From positions 248,001 to 312,000 of the forward strand of contig JAIXMO010000024.1 of assembly GCA_025677825.1 (NCBI GenBank): a stretch of 64,000 bases of DNA. Reading direction: 5' to 3'. The first letter of the stretch is position 1. Each line of letters begins with the position of its first letter. The position numbers and the translations under genes were made by a program. This document shows, one piece after another, positions 11,709 to 22,802 of the stretch. The stretch is from Helicostylum pulchrum. Lineage: Eukaryota > Mucoromycota > Mucoromycetes > Mucorales > Mucoraceae. Below the pieces are notes generated by a model that saw nothing but the letters and a program-made list of their open reading frames with translations, was not told the DNA's origin and did no database searches.

Positions 11709-12147
11709 TAAAAGGAAATATTTCCTTTTTTGCAATCCGTTCTTTTTGATGCTCTCCCTTCGGTAGTAGCTCTTTTCTGGATTTACATATAATTATTAAA
11801 TAAAAGACGTAAATGCATACTTTTGATAGCTCAATTATAGTTATTACATTAGAGAGCATTCTATTTTCAAAAAAATGTCCAATTGAGAGTGGAGACTAGC
11901 TTGAGAGAGAAATTGTTGCAGTTTGAAAGTCTATAGGCGGAAGACATTATTAGCAAGGTATATAGAAACAGCCGCTAACATGAAGCCAATAATTACTTTG
12001 AAACTAATATAAACAAAGAACTTACATAAACCGGGTTCTTGCAAGAATTTTAATATGTAAAAAAATTGTTGAATAAATATTTAAAATGTAGTTAGTTGCG
12101 GGAGGGGGATTTTCTGTTCTTTTTACTCTTTGTACAGGTAAAAAATA
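11709..12147. other. Intergenic stretch
   Basis: No gene is supported. The run contains AT-rich DNA and ends just before the small hydrophobic reading frame at 12148. Confidence 0.4.
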
Positions 12148-12354
12148 ATGGTTCAAAATATTGTTAGAAACATAGAGATCATACTAGTCGCGGAACTACT
12201 ACTGCTTCAGTTAACATCATGTCTGGAAACCTTGATAAAACTCATTAACGGATTATGGTGGTATGTGATATTTCTAATGATTCCGCAAGTACTCTTCCTC
12301 TTAATGTACTATAAACGTACCGAATTCATACTTCAAAAACAGCAATCTCATTAA
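12148..12354 (+). CDS. Small hydrophobic protein, tandem unit 1 (hypothetical)
   Basis: An ATG-initiated frame of 68 codons contains NIEIILVAELLLLQL, SCLETLIKLINGL and two hydrophobic spans (about residues 10-30 and 36-53), ending in a polar tail KRTEFILQKQQSH. A related unit follows about 150 bases downstream (12502-12669) with the same residue pattern. Preservation of the pattern between two units with many silent and conservative changes argues that the peptide was once translated. The family is not recognised; a membrane peptide is the only prediction the composition supports. Confidence 0.4.
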   Translation: MVQNIVRNIEIILVAELLLLQLTSCLETLIKLINGLWWYVIFLMIPQVLFLLMYYKRTEFILQKQQSH

Positions 12355-12501
12355 AGCCATTGTCGCTTCCATAATAATAAAAAATGATTTTTAACCAAGT
12401 TTCTCGCAAATATTTAAATTTAATTATTGATTAACTGCTCCCTCCTCCTCTTCTTATTTTTCTTCTTTTTAACGTATTCCTAATGATACATCTTATCGTT
12501 A

Positions 12502-12669
12502 GATATAGAGCTTATACTACTGGCGGAACTACTGCTACTTCTGTTTGTTGCAAGTCTGGAATCCTTGACAAAATTCATTAACAAGTTCTATTGGTTTATT
12601 GTATTTTCAATCATCCAGAAATTACTCCTCATCCTGCCATACTACGAACATTACGGAATACGTGTTTGA
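12502..12669 (+). pseudogene. Small hydrophobic protein, tandem unit 2, without its own ATG
   Basis: The frame reads DIELILLAELLLLLFVASLE, then SLTKFINKFYWFIVFSII, and stops at 12667-12669. It aligns with unit 1 over about 50 residues (DIEL/NIEI, LLAELLLL/LVAELLLL, SLESLTKFIN/CLETLIKLIN, YY). There is no in-frame ATG; the unit is preceded by TTATCGTTAG, which could be a splice acceptor, so it may be an exon or a start-less remnant. Confidence 0.35.
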
Positions 12670-13244
12670 AAAAAAAATCGAAATAAAAATAAAAAGCTAT
12701 TCTTTATTAAAGACCCTTTTAAAGATCAGCATCCATCACCTGGCAAAAATCCTATTTTTAAACAGTGTGAATATTTTACAATTGATACTAACTATCACCA
12801 CAGGTTATCTGCAAAGGTCTAGTTGATAGTCATACAGAGTATACATATCTGACATAAGGTCCAAACTATAGCAACGATCCTGCTTTGCTTTTTTTAAAAC
12901 TAAAATAGCTCAGTCATGACCAAAAAAATGACTGATTGGCGCCAATCCCAAAAGAGGAAACGACATGTATACCCCACCAATGCTATTTATAACCAACCTA
13001 ACCTCCCCCCTCTTTTCTTTTACACAGAATTATAAAACGTTTTATGACTAAATATAATGTGAGCAAAACAAAAATCAGCCGTTTTAAGAACAAAAAAGTT
13101 CACATCCTCTCTCAACCGTGCACACACTATATTTTTTAAAAAAAAAGAGGAAATATAGTTTTATAAAAAAGAAAAAAAAGAGAGAGACCGTGCATTATGA
13201 AAAAAGATGGTTATATAGAAAAAATGTAAATACAGAAAAATATT
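12670..13244. other. 3' intergenic region of the kinase
   Basis: AT-rich, with A-runs and GAGA stretches at 13140-13190. No gene or structured element was recognised. Confidence 0.4.
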
Positions 13245-15058
13245 TTAAGAAGCAGTAGGCAAAACATGATTTATAAATCGAGCCAAGTCATTGGAACTAG
13301 CACACTGTAACAGTCTACTTTGAATATGAACATCGATTTCCTACATTTTATAAAATGTATCATAAGTAAAAAAAAATAAAAATAAATCATACAATAAAAT
13401 CTTAAAAAGCTTTTTTACCTGCAATACATCACTTGCATGTGGTCTAGTAGATGGAGTTTCATCTAAAAGCCAAGCAACCAGACCTCTCATGTACACTGTC
13501 GGGTAACTATACGTAAACGTTGGGCTTGGTTCACTCAAAATCGCAGTAAACAACTCTGTTTCATCTTTCAACTGATAATGAGGGGGCACACGATCCATCA
13601 TTTCAATTAATGTGATACCCAGCGACCACATATCGATCTTTTCATCATACGACATTTCACGAATCACTTCCGGCGCCATCCACTTGCTTGTACCTAACCG
13701 TTCACGATTACGTCGATTTGTTCTTGTCGCAAGACCAAAATCAGCTTTTTAAAAAAAAGAAACGTTTTGAGTACGTTTGTTTTGCAAATATGTTTAATTA
13801 AATTTTTACCTAGTTTAACTTCTCCATTCCAACCTAATAAAATATTTTCACACTTTATATCACGATGAATAAAGCCCTTGGAGTGCATGTAAGAGAGACC
13901 CTTGAGTGCTTCACAGGTAATGTAAACAGAGTATTGTTCGGGGATACCGCGCTGACATAGAACAGCAAATACAGAACACCGTTGAAGATCCATGGCTATC
14001 CAAACATCGTCTTTCCACAATGAAACTTCTCGAAGTCGGATCAGGTTGGTGTGACCTGTAGCCATGATACGTAGCTCGCGAATGATTGATGCCTTGTACT
14101 CACGATCAGGATCCAGATGACACCGTTTGATAGCTAAAAATACATTCTTCTTGTACTTATGTTGAGCTCTCACTACAGACCCATTGACACTACATTTTTT
14201 TAAAAAAAAATTATTATTATTATACAACAAAGGAATGTGTCTAAACTAACCCTGTGCCGATTTCTTTAAATCCATCATATTTATTCTTTGGATCAAGTGA
14301 AGAAACGGCTACTTTTGCCAACGCTTTTCGAATTCTTTTTTCAAACTCGTTTTTAGTTCGAACAAGCGGTGGTAACTGCGGTATCTCTGTGCAGTGGCCG
14401 ACCGGCCGCCAAGGATGCTTGGATATCTGTTTCTGTGAATCAGGTGTACGCAGTCGGTACGTTTTCTCTGTGATTGGCTCTGGTTTAAGAAAACAATCGC
14501 TTCCAAAAACATTTGGAATTTCGTAACATCCGGGAGATCTCCAAACCTATAATAAGTTTGTGTAAATAAACAGCAAAAACAAAACAAATAAGATGTACTA
14601 CTTTTGATATGTCTGTTGACTTTGAGCTTTTATTAGAATACACAGATGCTCTACGTAAACACCCTGTTGATCTTCGCTTCATTGTTAAATCCATCGATGA
14701 TAGTAATTCTACTTGTCGGGTGCTAGACTGATGGTTATCTGCTGTCGTTGAAGATTTGGATTTTCTGAGGTTTCCAAGCGATGCTCGCTTATTGCCAAGT
14801 AGACCTCCAAATGCGCGCTACAGAAAACATTTTTTTTTTTTTAGATTACCAAAAAAAAACAACAACAAAAATCATTGCTTTTTTTTTTTACTTTCTTACT
14901 CTTCTACTCTCTTTTAATGCATCGATCATTTCTCTTCCATTAACTATATTGAATGAAGACGCGAATGTATTTGTTGTAGTGAACGGTACATTTTTATTAC
15001 TAACACCACTTTTATTAGAGTGGTGTGAACTAATTGATGATGATTTACGTCTCAACAT
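13245..15058 (-). CDS. STE20/PAK-type serine/threonine protein kinase
   Basis: Six exons (minus): 14900-15058, 14602-14817, 14251-14546, 13810-14189, 13419-13744 and 13245-13304. Phases close, giving about 478 residues. The N-terminal ~190 residues are rich in Ser, Arg and Lys (MLRRKSSSISSHHSNKS) with no CRIB or PH motif that I can see. The kinase domain follows: glycine loop GTGVNGSV (about 222-229), invariant Lys in LAIKRC (245), helix-C Glu in IIRELR (262), HRDIKCENILL (HRD 332-334), DFGLA (352-354), GTSKWMAPEV, and DMWSLGITLIEM. The HRDIKCEN form, SKWMAPEV and the short C-terminal tail fit the STE20/PAK group. In other fungi such kinases act in polarity, mating and MAPK signalling. Which branch this one serves cannot be read from sequence. 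Confidence 0.85.
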
Positions 15059-17303
15059 CTTTTTAAAAGGAAGGAAAGGAGGAGGGAAAAAAAAAAACCT
15101 TTTTTTTTAAAAAAGAAAAAAAGAAAGAAGAAAAGAGACTTTTTTTTCTTGAATATTAAATTTTTTTTATTTTATTTTATACAAGTTACGGTTTTAATGT
15201 GAATCTAGGCCAAGTTTGATAACAACATAAAGCAAAAAGAGAGTGGCGCTGCATCTCCTCCCCAACTCAAACAGACGTTTGTCCACGTGTACTATCTTAT
15301 TTTAACAATGTATACATTTATAGAACAAAAGAAGGGGGTTAGGTATACACTAAAGAAGGATTTGTTATTTTTATTTTATTACTGTTGGCATTAAACAAAA
15401 TGCAATTGATTCACTTTCCAAGTATTAAAATATCTTTTGCCTTCTAGTCAAGTGAGGCATTATATTGCCTCAGCATTTTTTTTCTAACAAAAAATCTCTT
15501 TTGGTGCTGCAGATATTTTTAACATTGGTTTCAGACCTAATCACCAGACCTACTTTTTTCTTTGTACGTCACAACAAAAGGAAAACAGTGAAAAGACGAT
15601 CGAATATGTACAAATTACTCCCAGCAAAAAAAGATAAAAATACACACACAAAAGCCAAAAAGGTCAAGTGGTATCACACTCTTTCTTTCTTTCTTTTCTT
15701 GTATAAAAAAAGAAGGAGGTACTTGAGAAAAAAAAAAAGCACAACTAATACTTGTATCAAAGTTGAACTGATGATGTTACAAATTATACAATGACGTTAA
15801 ACCTAAAAAATCAAATTAAACTTAATTCTGCAAAAAAGAAAAAGTCTTGTGAATGTGTGCGCGCGCGAGTAAATAAACTCCTTGATTTTCCTTTTTGTTA
15901 TTTAGATGGATACTTTCGCTGCTAGTATTTGTATATACACGTAAGGCGCATTCAATTACATCAACAATGCATAACTGTTGTACTTTTTGTCTGTACAGCT
16001 TTCCGCAAGGGCAAAGGAGAAAAGGGTTGTATCACTCCTGATTTGCGTGTCAAATTGTCAATTTTACTACTATCTTTTTGCATATCAACATTTTAATATC
16101 AACATTTTGCTCTCTCTCTATGCGGTGCCAATACTTGGAACAATCACTTTTTATTTTATTTTATTTGGTGCCACAAATACGTTATTAAAAAAATGACAGC
16201 AAAGTGTGTGTACTTTTTTTTTTTTAACATCAAACTGAGATCGAACCTTGGGTTAATTGATAGGTTTTACGCGGTAAAACGTTCACAGCGTAAAAATAAT
16301 AAAAAAATAAGCATAGTTGGATTTTCTTATCAGCCACCCCTTTAATTTTCTTCTGTATATAAACATTTAGTTAATTCCACTGCCTTGACACCAAAAAAAA
16401 AAAAAAAGGTGTATACATGTTTCATCAAATTGAAAATATATTTCGTGTTCTGACTACTCTTGTTCCACAAAACTTCTATTTTTCTTTTTATATCTTTTTT
16501 TTTTTTTAGTAAACAAAAAACTTTTTTTTCAAATTATCGTAACGGATGTCCCGAACTATTTATTATTGCAAAAAAAAAAAAAAAAAAAACGTACGCTCCG
16601 AGTAAACAAGTCTATACACTTCCGTATACGAGAAGGTGAGCAATTTAAACTATTCCGCGCAGCTTTTTGCAGTGTATTTCAGCCGATTCTTTTCAACAAC
16701 AAAATCCATTTACTTATACTCCTGTGACCCTATTTGTTAGTATATTATCAGCACAAAGTGTACAAGCGGCGAACGGAGCCAATAGACACTCTTCCGAAAA
16801 GAGGTTTTTTTTTTCGTGTAGTGTAGTACACGCAATTTCATTATTTAACTTTTTTTCGTTCCGTTAAAACCCAGAAAACATATGGTCAACTTGTGGTCAT
16901 TTTGGTGGGAACAAGTTTTATAAATTTGGCATGACCTGGCCCCTCAGTGTATAGATCCTTTAAAATTAGGGAATTGTCGAATTAAATTCGTAATCAGAAA
17001 TATGATGTTGGCCATCTCTCCAACCCTACGGCTGGTAATTTAGCTTAATAAACGACAGACATGCAGGAACGAGGAGTTATTTTACACATCCAGTTCGCTT
17101 GAATTTCTTGCATGAAACAGGCGTACAAAAAGATTAAATATATCAGCAAAAGTGTACCGCCCACTTTAAGAAATGGACAAATCACTTTTTCTTCCTCTTT
17201 TCCCTTTATAATATATATTCCTGTTGGGGGCAACATTTTATGTATCAAGAAAAAAAAAAGTTTCGAGACGGTTTATGTAACTTTTTTTTATTTTAAACTT
17301 CAT
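15059..17303. other. Long AT-rich intergenic region with a dispersed repeat
   Basis: No gene is supported in these 2.2 kb. There are many poly-A and poly-T runs, a GTGTGCGCGCGCGAG purine-pyrimidine stretch near 15855, and AAAAAAGGTGTATAC and TTTTT tracts. Bases 16735-16870 (ATTTGTTAGTA, TATCAGCA, GTGTAGTACACGCA, TCGTTCCGTTAAA) recur at 20838-20945 in altered form. Open frames in this region consist mostly of Phe, Leu, Lys and Ser from homopolymers. Confidence 0.5.
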
Positions 17304-18131
17304 CTATTGTCTTCTTTTCTCTCTTCTCCTAGCCTTGTTTCTTTTTCTCTTCTTCTGCTTCTTCTTCTTACGTCCAACCTTTACATCTTGACTTCTACTC
17401 CTATCCTCAGCACTTTCTCTCAACTCAAGCGTGAAGAGATCTCTCATTCTTGCTTCGTTTTCTTTCTCTGCCATGAATTTAGCCATTTCCAAATTCTGCA
17501 CTCTCTCCTTTTCTTTTCCCATCAGGACTTCAATCTCACCATCTCTCTCTGCTTGTGCCCAAGAAGGTCTCAACTGTGTTTCAGCACCACCACGATCACT
17601 TGATTTTTCCAAGACATGATATCGAGCAGTCAACTGTTGACCCAATAAGGGAAATGGTGGCGGCGTCAGTTCAATAATCTCCGCTTGCTTCTCGATTTCC
17701 TTCCTCATCTCCTTCTTGATATCCATGTTGATACCTTTGTTGACACTATCTATATTAGTATCCATGTCAATAGTATCATCTTTGCTACTACCGCCAGGAT
17801 CGAATTCTTCAACATACACCTGCATTCGTTTAGCAGGGAAAACGTGTTTAAAAGCAGGTAAAAAACATGTTTTCAAAGGAGAAGGTTCAGCCGTAGCTTT
17901 ACCATTACAGTCTTTTGAAATTTTGCGCTTCTTGATATTTCTAAAATGAGGCAAGATGCCAAAGTTTGTTCCTTTCAGCCTGTAAGGATCCTTGTTTTTT
18001 ACTGAATGCATATGAGATGCCCGTTTCTTAATCATCAATATGCTACTATATGGCGAACCATGGAAAGAATATTTACATGTCCAGTTAGGTCTGATAATGT
18101 GGCCCGAGGTTGGACGGGTGTTGGAGTACAT
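17304..18131 (-). CDS. Coiled-coil, Lys/Arg-tailed hypothetical protein in the left arm of an inverted duplication
   Basis: One uninterrupted frame from an ATG at 18131 codes about 275 residues. It starts MYSNTRPTSGHIIRPN; the middle contains YVEEFDPGGSSKDD and LTPPPFPLLGQQL; a charged helical stretch follows (EKERVQNLEMAKFMAEKENE); the end is highly basic (GRKKKKQKKRKRNK). The part from about residue 88 onward lies in an arm whose near-identical copy faces it at 18128-18645. The N-terminal part is unique and lies across the spacer. The helical charged middle and basic tail suggest a nucleic-acid-associated or transposon-encoded protein, but I recognise no family. No intron is needed. Confidence 0.45.
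   Translation of the reverse strand: MYSNTRPTSGHIIRPNWTCKYSFHGSPYSSILMIKKRASHMHSVKNKDPYRLKGTNFGILPHFRNIKKRKISKDCNGKATAEPSPLKTCFLPAFKHVFPAKRMQVYVEEFDPGGSSKDDTIDMDTNIDSVNKGINMDIKKEMRKEIEKQAEIIELTPPPFPLLGQQLTARYHVLEKSSDRGGAETQLRPSWAQAERDGEIEVLMGKEKERVQNLEMAKFMAEKENEARMRDLFTLELRESAEDRSRSQDVKVGRKKKKQKKRKRNKARRREKRRQ
17350..17870. repeat. Inverted duplication, left arm
   Basis: The arm is the reverse complement of about 18128-18645, with only scattered differences; the encoded proteins differ at a handful of residues (for example GGSS versus GGGS and MRDLF versus MRGLF). Identity fades at the outer ends inside the Lys-rich region. The spacer between the arms is about 257 bases. Confidence 0.85.
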
Positions 18132-18664
18132 GTTTTTTACCTGCTTTTAAACATGTTTTCCCTGCTAAACGAATGCAGGTGTATGTTGAAGAATTCGATC
18201 CTGGCGGTGGTAGCAAAGATGATACTATTGACATGGATACTAATATAGATAGTGTCAACAAAGGTATCAACATGGATATCAAGAAGGAGATGAGGAAGGA
18301 AATCGAGAAGCAAGCGGAGATTATTGAACTGACGCCGCCACCATTTCCCTTATTGGGTCAACAGTTGACTGCTCGATATCATGTCTTGGAAAAATCAAGT
18401 GATCGTGGTGGTGCTGAAACACAGTTGAGACCTTCTTGGGCACAAGCAGAGAGAGATGGTGAGATTGAAGTCCTGATGGGAAAAGAAAAGGAGAGAGTGC
18501 AGAATTTGGAAATGGCTAAATTCATGGCAGAGAAAGAAAACGAAGCAAGAATGAGAGGTCTCTTCACGCTTGAGTTGAGAGAAAGTGCTGAGGATAGGAG
18601 TAGAAGTCAAGATGTAAAGGCTGAACGTAAGAAGAAGAAGCATAAGAGAAAAATAAACATGTAA
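18128..18664 (+). repeat. Inverted duplication, right arm with a truncated copy of the reading frame
   Basis: The right arm runs to about 18645 and carries a 5'-truncated copy of the frame described for the left arm. The first ATG in frame is near 18174 (MQVYVEEFDPGGGSKDD), and the frame ends at 18664 after ERKKKKHKRKINM. It lacks the left copy's unique N-terminal ~87 residues. The few differences between arms suggest that the duplication is young, or is kept similar by gene conversion. Such close inverted repeats would produce hairpin RNA if read through. Confidence 0.8.
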
Positions 18665-18689
18665 CGGATTTGAATGCACGTGGAGCTTC

Positions 18690-19248
18690 AGCAGCAGCGC
18701 TTGGAGAAGTAGCAGCAGACTCAGTAACTTAGAGACGCGAGCAAAAGTAGGAGGGGTTTTTTGGCGGTCGGTAGTAGTAGTAGTAGTGGAAGATACTTGT
18801 TGTTTCTTGGGATTAACAGAAGATGCTTGACCTTTGGTAACAATTGTTTCTTTTTAGTTCTTCTTGGCTGAAGTGGAAGGCACTTCTTTCTTGTTGGAAA
18901 CAGCCTTTTGGATTTTTGAACGTGCCTTTTTGGTTTTAGAGAGCAACTTTAGGCTCTTGGTAAGAGAAGAAGAAACAGTCTTGGAAGAAGAAGGTACTTT
19001 TTGGCTCTTGGTAGGATGAGGACTAGAATAAAGTTTTGTGGAAAGAATTTTTTGTACTGTAGCAAGTACTTTTTGCAATCCAGCAAGTGCTTTTTGGCTC
19101 TTTGGGGCTATTTGGTTGTTGATAGAGGTTACAGGTGCCTCTTTTTGACTCCTGTCAGAAGGTACTGTCTTTTTGGTAGAAGGGACCTTTTTTTTTTTTT
19201 TTTTTTTTTTTTTTTGGTCAAAGTATTAGAATTTACCTTTTCACTCAT
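18690..19248 (-). pseudogene. Ser/Lys-rich repetitive protein, frame broken at a 28-base homopolymer
   Basis: The minus strand from an ATG at 19248 reads MSEKVNSNTLTKKK into a run of 28 A (19188-19215). Beyond the run, the frame rich in VPSTKK, KVPSSSKTVSSS and KEVPSTSAKKN units is open but one base out of register. It then meets a TAA at about 18854-18856 and stays protein-like (NPKKQQVSSTTTTTTDRQK) past that stop. A Ser/Lys/Pro-rich low-complexity protein, probably nuclear, is implied. The homopolymer could be a sequencing or assembly error, but the internal stop argues for decay. It runs convergently into the right arm of the inverted duplication. Confidence 0.45.
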
Positions 19249-21561
19249 TTACCTTTTGGGCTCATTTACCTTTTTATTGTTCATTAGGTTAGTTTCCTTG
19301 GTGTGGAATCCGAGCTATGAAATAGTAAAGATTCAAAAATAAAATAAAAACACGAAAGATACAAGAAAGTAATCAGTCGCAAAACCAGATAGAAGTTTAT
19401 TTGATGGGAAAAAGGTGAAGGTTTATATAGCTTTTTCATTTGGGTAAAAGTAAAGAGAATAAAGACTAAGAATAACCTTGTTTGAAAAAAAACAAGCTCT
19501 CCTGTTTTTCATATCTGAATTTGCAGATAAAATGAGTGCGTTTGCGCCACACTAAAGTGCCATACTTTCCATACCTAATTTCCTGCCGTGATTATATAAT
19601 CCAGTCTTTCGGACACTGGACGATGTTGATAAGGCTTAGTTAAAATAAATATGTATTAGTCATAATGGTCAAAGTCGTGAGATAATCAAGTATGTATAAA
19701 TATATATGAGAATATATATCTGTATATGTGCTTAATCACATCATTTGGAAATATTTTTTAAAGTACTTGGTTTATTATTTGAAGTATTTTGTGCTTGGTT
19801 TCCTTTGTTCTTGGGCATATGGATAGTAGCTTCTGAAATAAAATAAAAAGATAGTTAGAGAGAGAGGAAAAAAAAACAAAAAACTGACGTAAACGATAAA
19901 AATTAACGAATTAAAAAATAGAGGCTTGCACATGAACCAAAAATAAAAAAATAAAAAAATGCATATATATATTCATATACAACGATGTAGACGATTTTAC
20001 CAAGTTTGCTGTTTACATATAATATTGAAAGCTAGTTACGGTTTTATATATTTACACATATAATATGTTGGCTTTTCCTTGTCAAAAAGGATCAATGCGA
20101 GAGAACGCAAAATGAATTAGTAGGTTCAAGCCAATAATAGGGCTTGTCACCGATCACTACGAAAACCCCAATCTCATCTTTATAATTAGTTAAATTTTCT
20201 GCATTTGATGATCTTGGAGAAGATGCGATGTAATATTTGTTAATAGCTTTACTCTCTAAATAAACATGTCTTTTACGCTTGATTGGTTTTTTTTTAGTAA
20301 ACGTGACATTTTAATAGTTTCAACAACTTATCACTATGATGCTTGTTGTCGGAAAAAAGTACTTTCCAACTTTGCCTTTCCGCAGCCGCTTCACAATGTT
20401 TGGTCTCGGCATTAGACGTTATCAAATCAGTAATCAATGTAATCGATACCACTAGCAAATGTGACAGTGATTCACTGAAGCCTTCCCTCAAAAGGGCATA
20501 TGTTTATGATGATGAGGAAGAAGTACAAGAAGAGGAGTACTTATCAAAGATTGTTTGCTCTAACACTCCCAAGAACAACGGACGCTTTCGAAGTGGTTTC
20601 TAAAAAAAATTCAGTTACTGATTATCCTCATATAAGGACCCCTCCCCTCAATGCGACTTTTTATAAGACTTTAAATAAAAACGGAACTGTAAAAAGCTCC
20701 TCATACAAATAAAAAAATATAACATAAGGACGTGCCTCTTGTCTTTCATATTAATGTAAACATTTGGTGCTACTAAAAATGACAGTGTATGTTTTACAAC
20801 GTAAAATCGATTCCTTTTTTTTTTTTTTTACTATCTTATTTGTTAGTAATTTATCAGCATAAAAAGATGCGTGTACGGAGAAAAAATTTTTTTTTGTAGT
20901 GCAGTACGCACATACTATTTAACTTTCGTTCCGTTAAACTCAAATGAAACTAATAGCTAACTTATGTTTTTTTTTTATTTGAAAATGATCATGTTTAGTT
21001 GCGCCACAAAGCAACACAAACACACAGCATTTTTTTTTTTAAAAAAAAAATGTTAAGCGACTAGTATCGACACTTGTCTAATCACAAGAAAATAAACGCG
21101 CTAATAAAGGTACCACTCTTTTCTCGTTAATTGAACTCCGGGACATAGTCTCTCAAGCAAAAAGCTTTTTATAATACATAAAAAAGCAATCATGCTAGTC
21201 GGCATTCGGCTCCATAGTTATTGTGCTAAAGATACATGGCCTCGTTACGGGAGGTGTAGGTACGCCTTTTTCATATCAGTCTGCATTGTGCAATTGTATT
21301 CAATAACAAACAAGTACCAGTAATAAGGCTAGTCTCGGAATAACTAGTAAGTCTTCTTCTCCAGAAAGACCTCTGTTTAGTTCCGGTGAAATAAGGGGAG
21401 TGCCTTTTTTTCTTTCTTCCCGTAAAGAAATGATGATGGATAGTTGACAACTATATCTCGATTTCGTTGTTATTTAAATCAGTTCTTGTAAGCCTTCACG
21501 TGCGGAATAATATAGCTGGCAATATTTTTATTCTTTGTACGTGCGTGTGTGCAACAGCGCT
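19249..21561. other. Long AT-rich intergenic region
   Basis: No convincing gene is visible. An ATG-less frame at 20343-20603 codes LDVIKSVINVIDTTSK and an acidic stretch YDDEEEVQEEEYLSK; it could be an exon of something unrecognised. Bases 20838-20945 repeat the element seen at 16735-16870. A perfect 10+10 T/A hairpin-like run lies near 21033-21050. Confidence 0.45.
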
Positions 21562-22374
21562 TTAACTAGGGCAAACAAGCGGTGATTTTGTCAAATGATG
21601 TGGAAGCCAAATAAATACTCTAGGTTTATAAAGCAAAACAGGGTCTGGATTTCCTTTTAAGACCGAAGAAGCACTTCCAGGATCAACCCAATATGTTTTC
21701 CCTTTTTCGTAGCATTCAGGGGATTTTCCGTCCTTCAACTTGTCTTGTATACCTGTTAGGTACTTATCGATCCAACCATCTTGAGGGATAGCAACAATGG
21801 TTTCTTCGATTAATTCGGTTTGGTCCTCATTGAGCTCACTGATAGCGAGATCGTTCTCGTTATTTAAAGCTGAAACATCTATTTCTTCGTTTTGAGGGCT
21901 AGGAGAATAAGATGTGCTTTCATCCTTACGACGATTAAAAAAACATTAGATAATTTTAAACTATACAACTTTTAAATTTTTTTTTTTACCTGGCTTTCTT
22001 GAGTTGGAATTGTATCAGAAGGATCGACAAAAATAGTCTCATGCGGGTTACATGCATTGTCAATAGCCATGGTACTCTAATTTTGTTAACAAATTAATAT
22101 AAGTAAGTTTTATTAGCTATAGAAAATATATGAAATGTACTTGTTCCGTATCAGTGTCGCATCTGTAGCTCTCAGGTAACGAGCCTGATTATTCCGCTAA
22201 ATCAACGTTGGGTTGGTCTTGGATTAGATTAGAAACAGATGATGAACCACTGGTATCGGTCAAATTAGACGAAAAGAATTGGGATAGCGACTGTTGATTT
22301 TTCAAATGCTTAGGCTTAGGACCAGGCTTTTGGGGAACTTTGTTTATTTTTTGTACCAGCTTTTCGTCCGGCAT
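21562..22374 (-). pseudogene. Transposon-associated fragment (DUF6729-like) with an N-terminal PIP-box motif
   Basis: An upstream segment from an ATG at 22374 codes PGPKPKHLKNQQSLSQFF, then a TAA at 22189-22191. The same frame continues beyond that stop to a possible donor, and a second ATG lies at 22070 (MAIDNACNPHETIFVD). A small intron near 21930-21989 joins this to DESTSYSPSPQNEE, KTYWVDPGSASSV and NPDPVLLYKPRVFIWLPHHL, ending prematurely at 21562 just after a CP pair. The WVDP...NPDP..LY.PRVF.WLPH pattern resembles the N-terminal, metal-binding DUF6729 region of fungal transposon proteins as I remember it. QQSLSQFF fits the PCNA-interacting Qxx[LIM]xx[FY][FY] motif, and KPGPKPK is AT-hook-like. 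The internal stop and early end mark it as a remnant. Confidence 0.4.
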
Positions 22375-22802
22375 TGGATTTATTCTCTTCGTTTTGAGGG
22401 ATCATTTCAAGAGGAAAAGTAGCTGTCGAACTTTAGTTATTTTAAGTGTAAAACTGATAATATAATTTATCTAGAAGCATATATATATTAACTTTTAGTT
22501 AATACAAAAAAAAATTATCGTATATATTACAACATACATTAAGCAAAGCAAGCTTATTGTAAAGTGAAGAAAGAGTTAACAAAATTGAAATCAGGTACAC
22601 TAATTTAAATATAACGTCCGCTGATGAGATAGGTTATTTTTCTTATAAGCGTACACTAATCCTGACTATTTTATTGGCTAGTTACACTAATCCTAACAAT
22701 TGTATTGGCTCGTTACACTATTCCTGGCAATTTATTGGGTAGATTTGGCCCGGCTATAATGTGTCCTCCAACTAAAAAGAAGAGAAAAAAAAAATCCGAC
22801 TA
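22375..22802. repeat. Intergenic stretch with a ~30-bp imperfect tandem repeat
   Basis: Bases 22651-22741 hold three imperfect units of about 30 bases, each with TACACTAATCCTGAC or TTACACTATTCCTGGC followed by TATTGGCT or TATTGGGT. The rest is AT-rich with no gene. Confidence 0.6.

Noticed and set aside
15465..16196. Plus-strand frames of 70-110 codons in the 15-16 kb intergenic region
   Set aside because: Composition is dominated by Lys, Phe, Ser and Thr from homopolymers and pyrimidine tracts; no splice-consistent extension.
17112..17619. Plus-strand frames opposite the left arm of the inverted duplication
   Set aside because: They are Ser/Phe/Leu-rich complements of the Lys/Glu-rich frame; the minus reading has a real ATG and charged helical composition.
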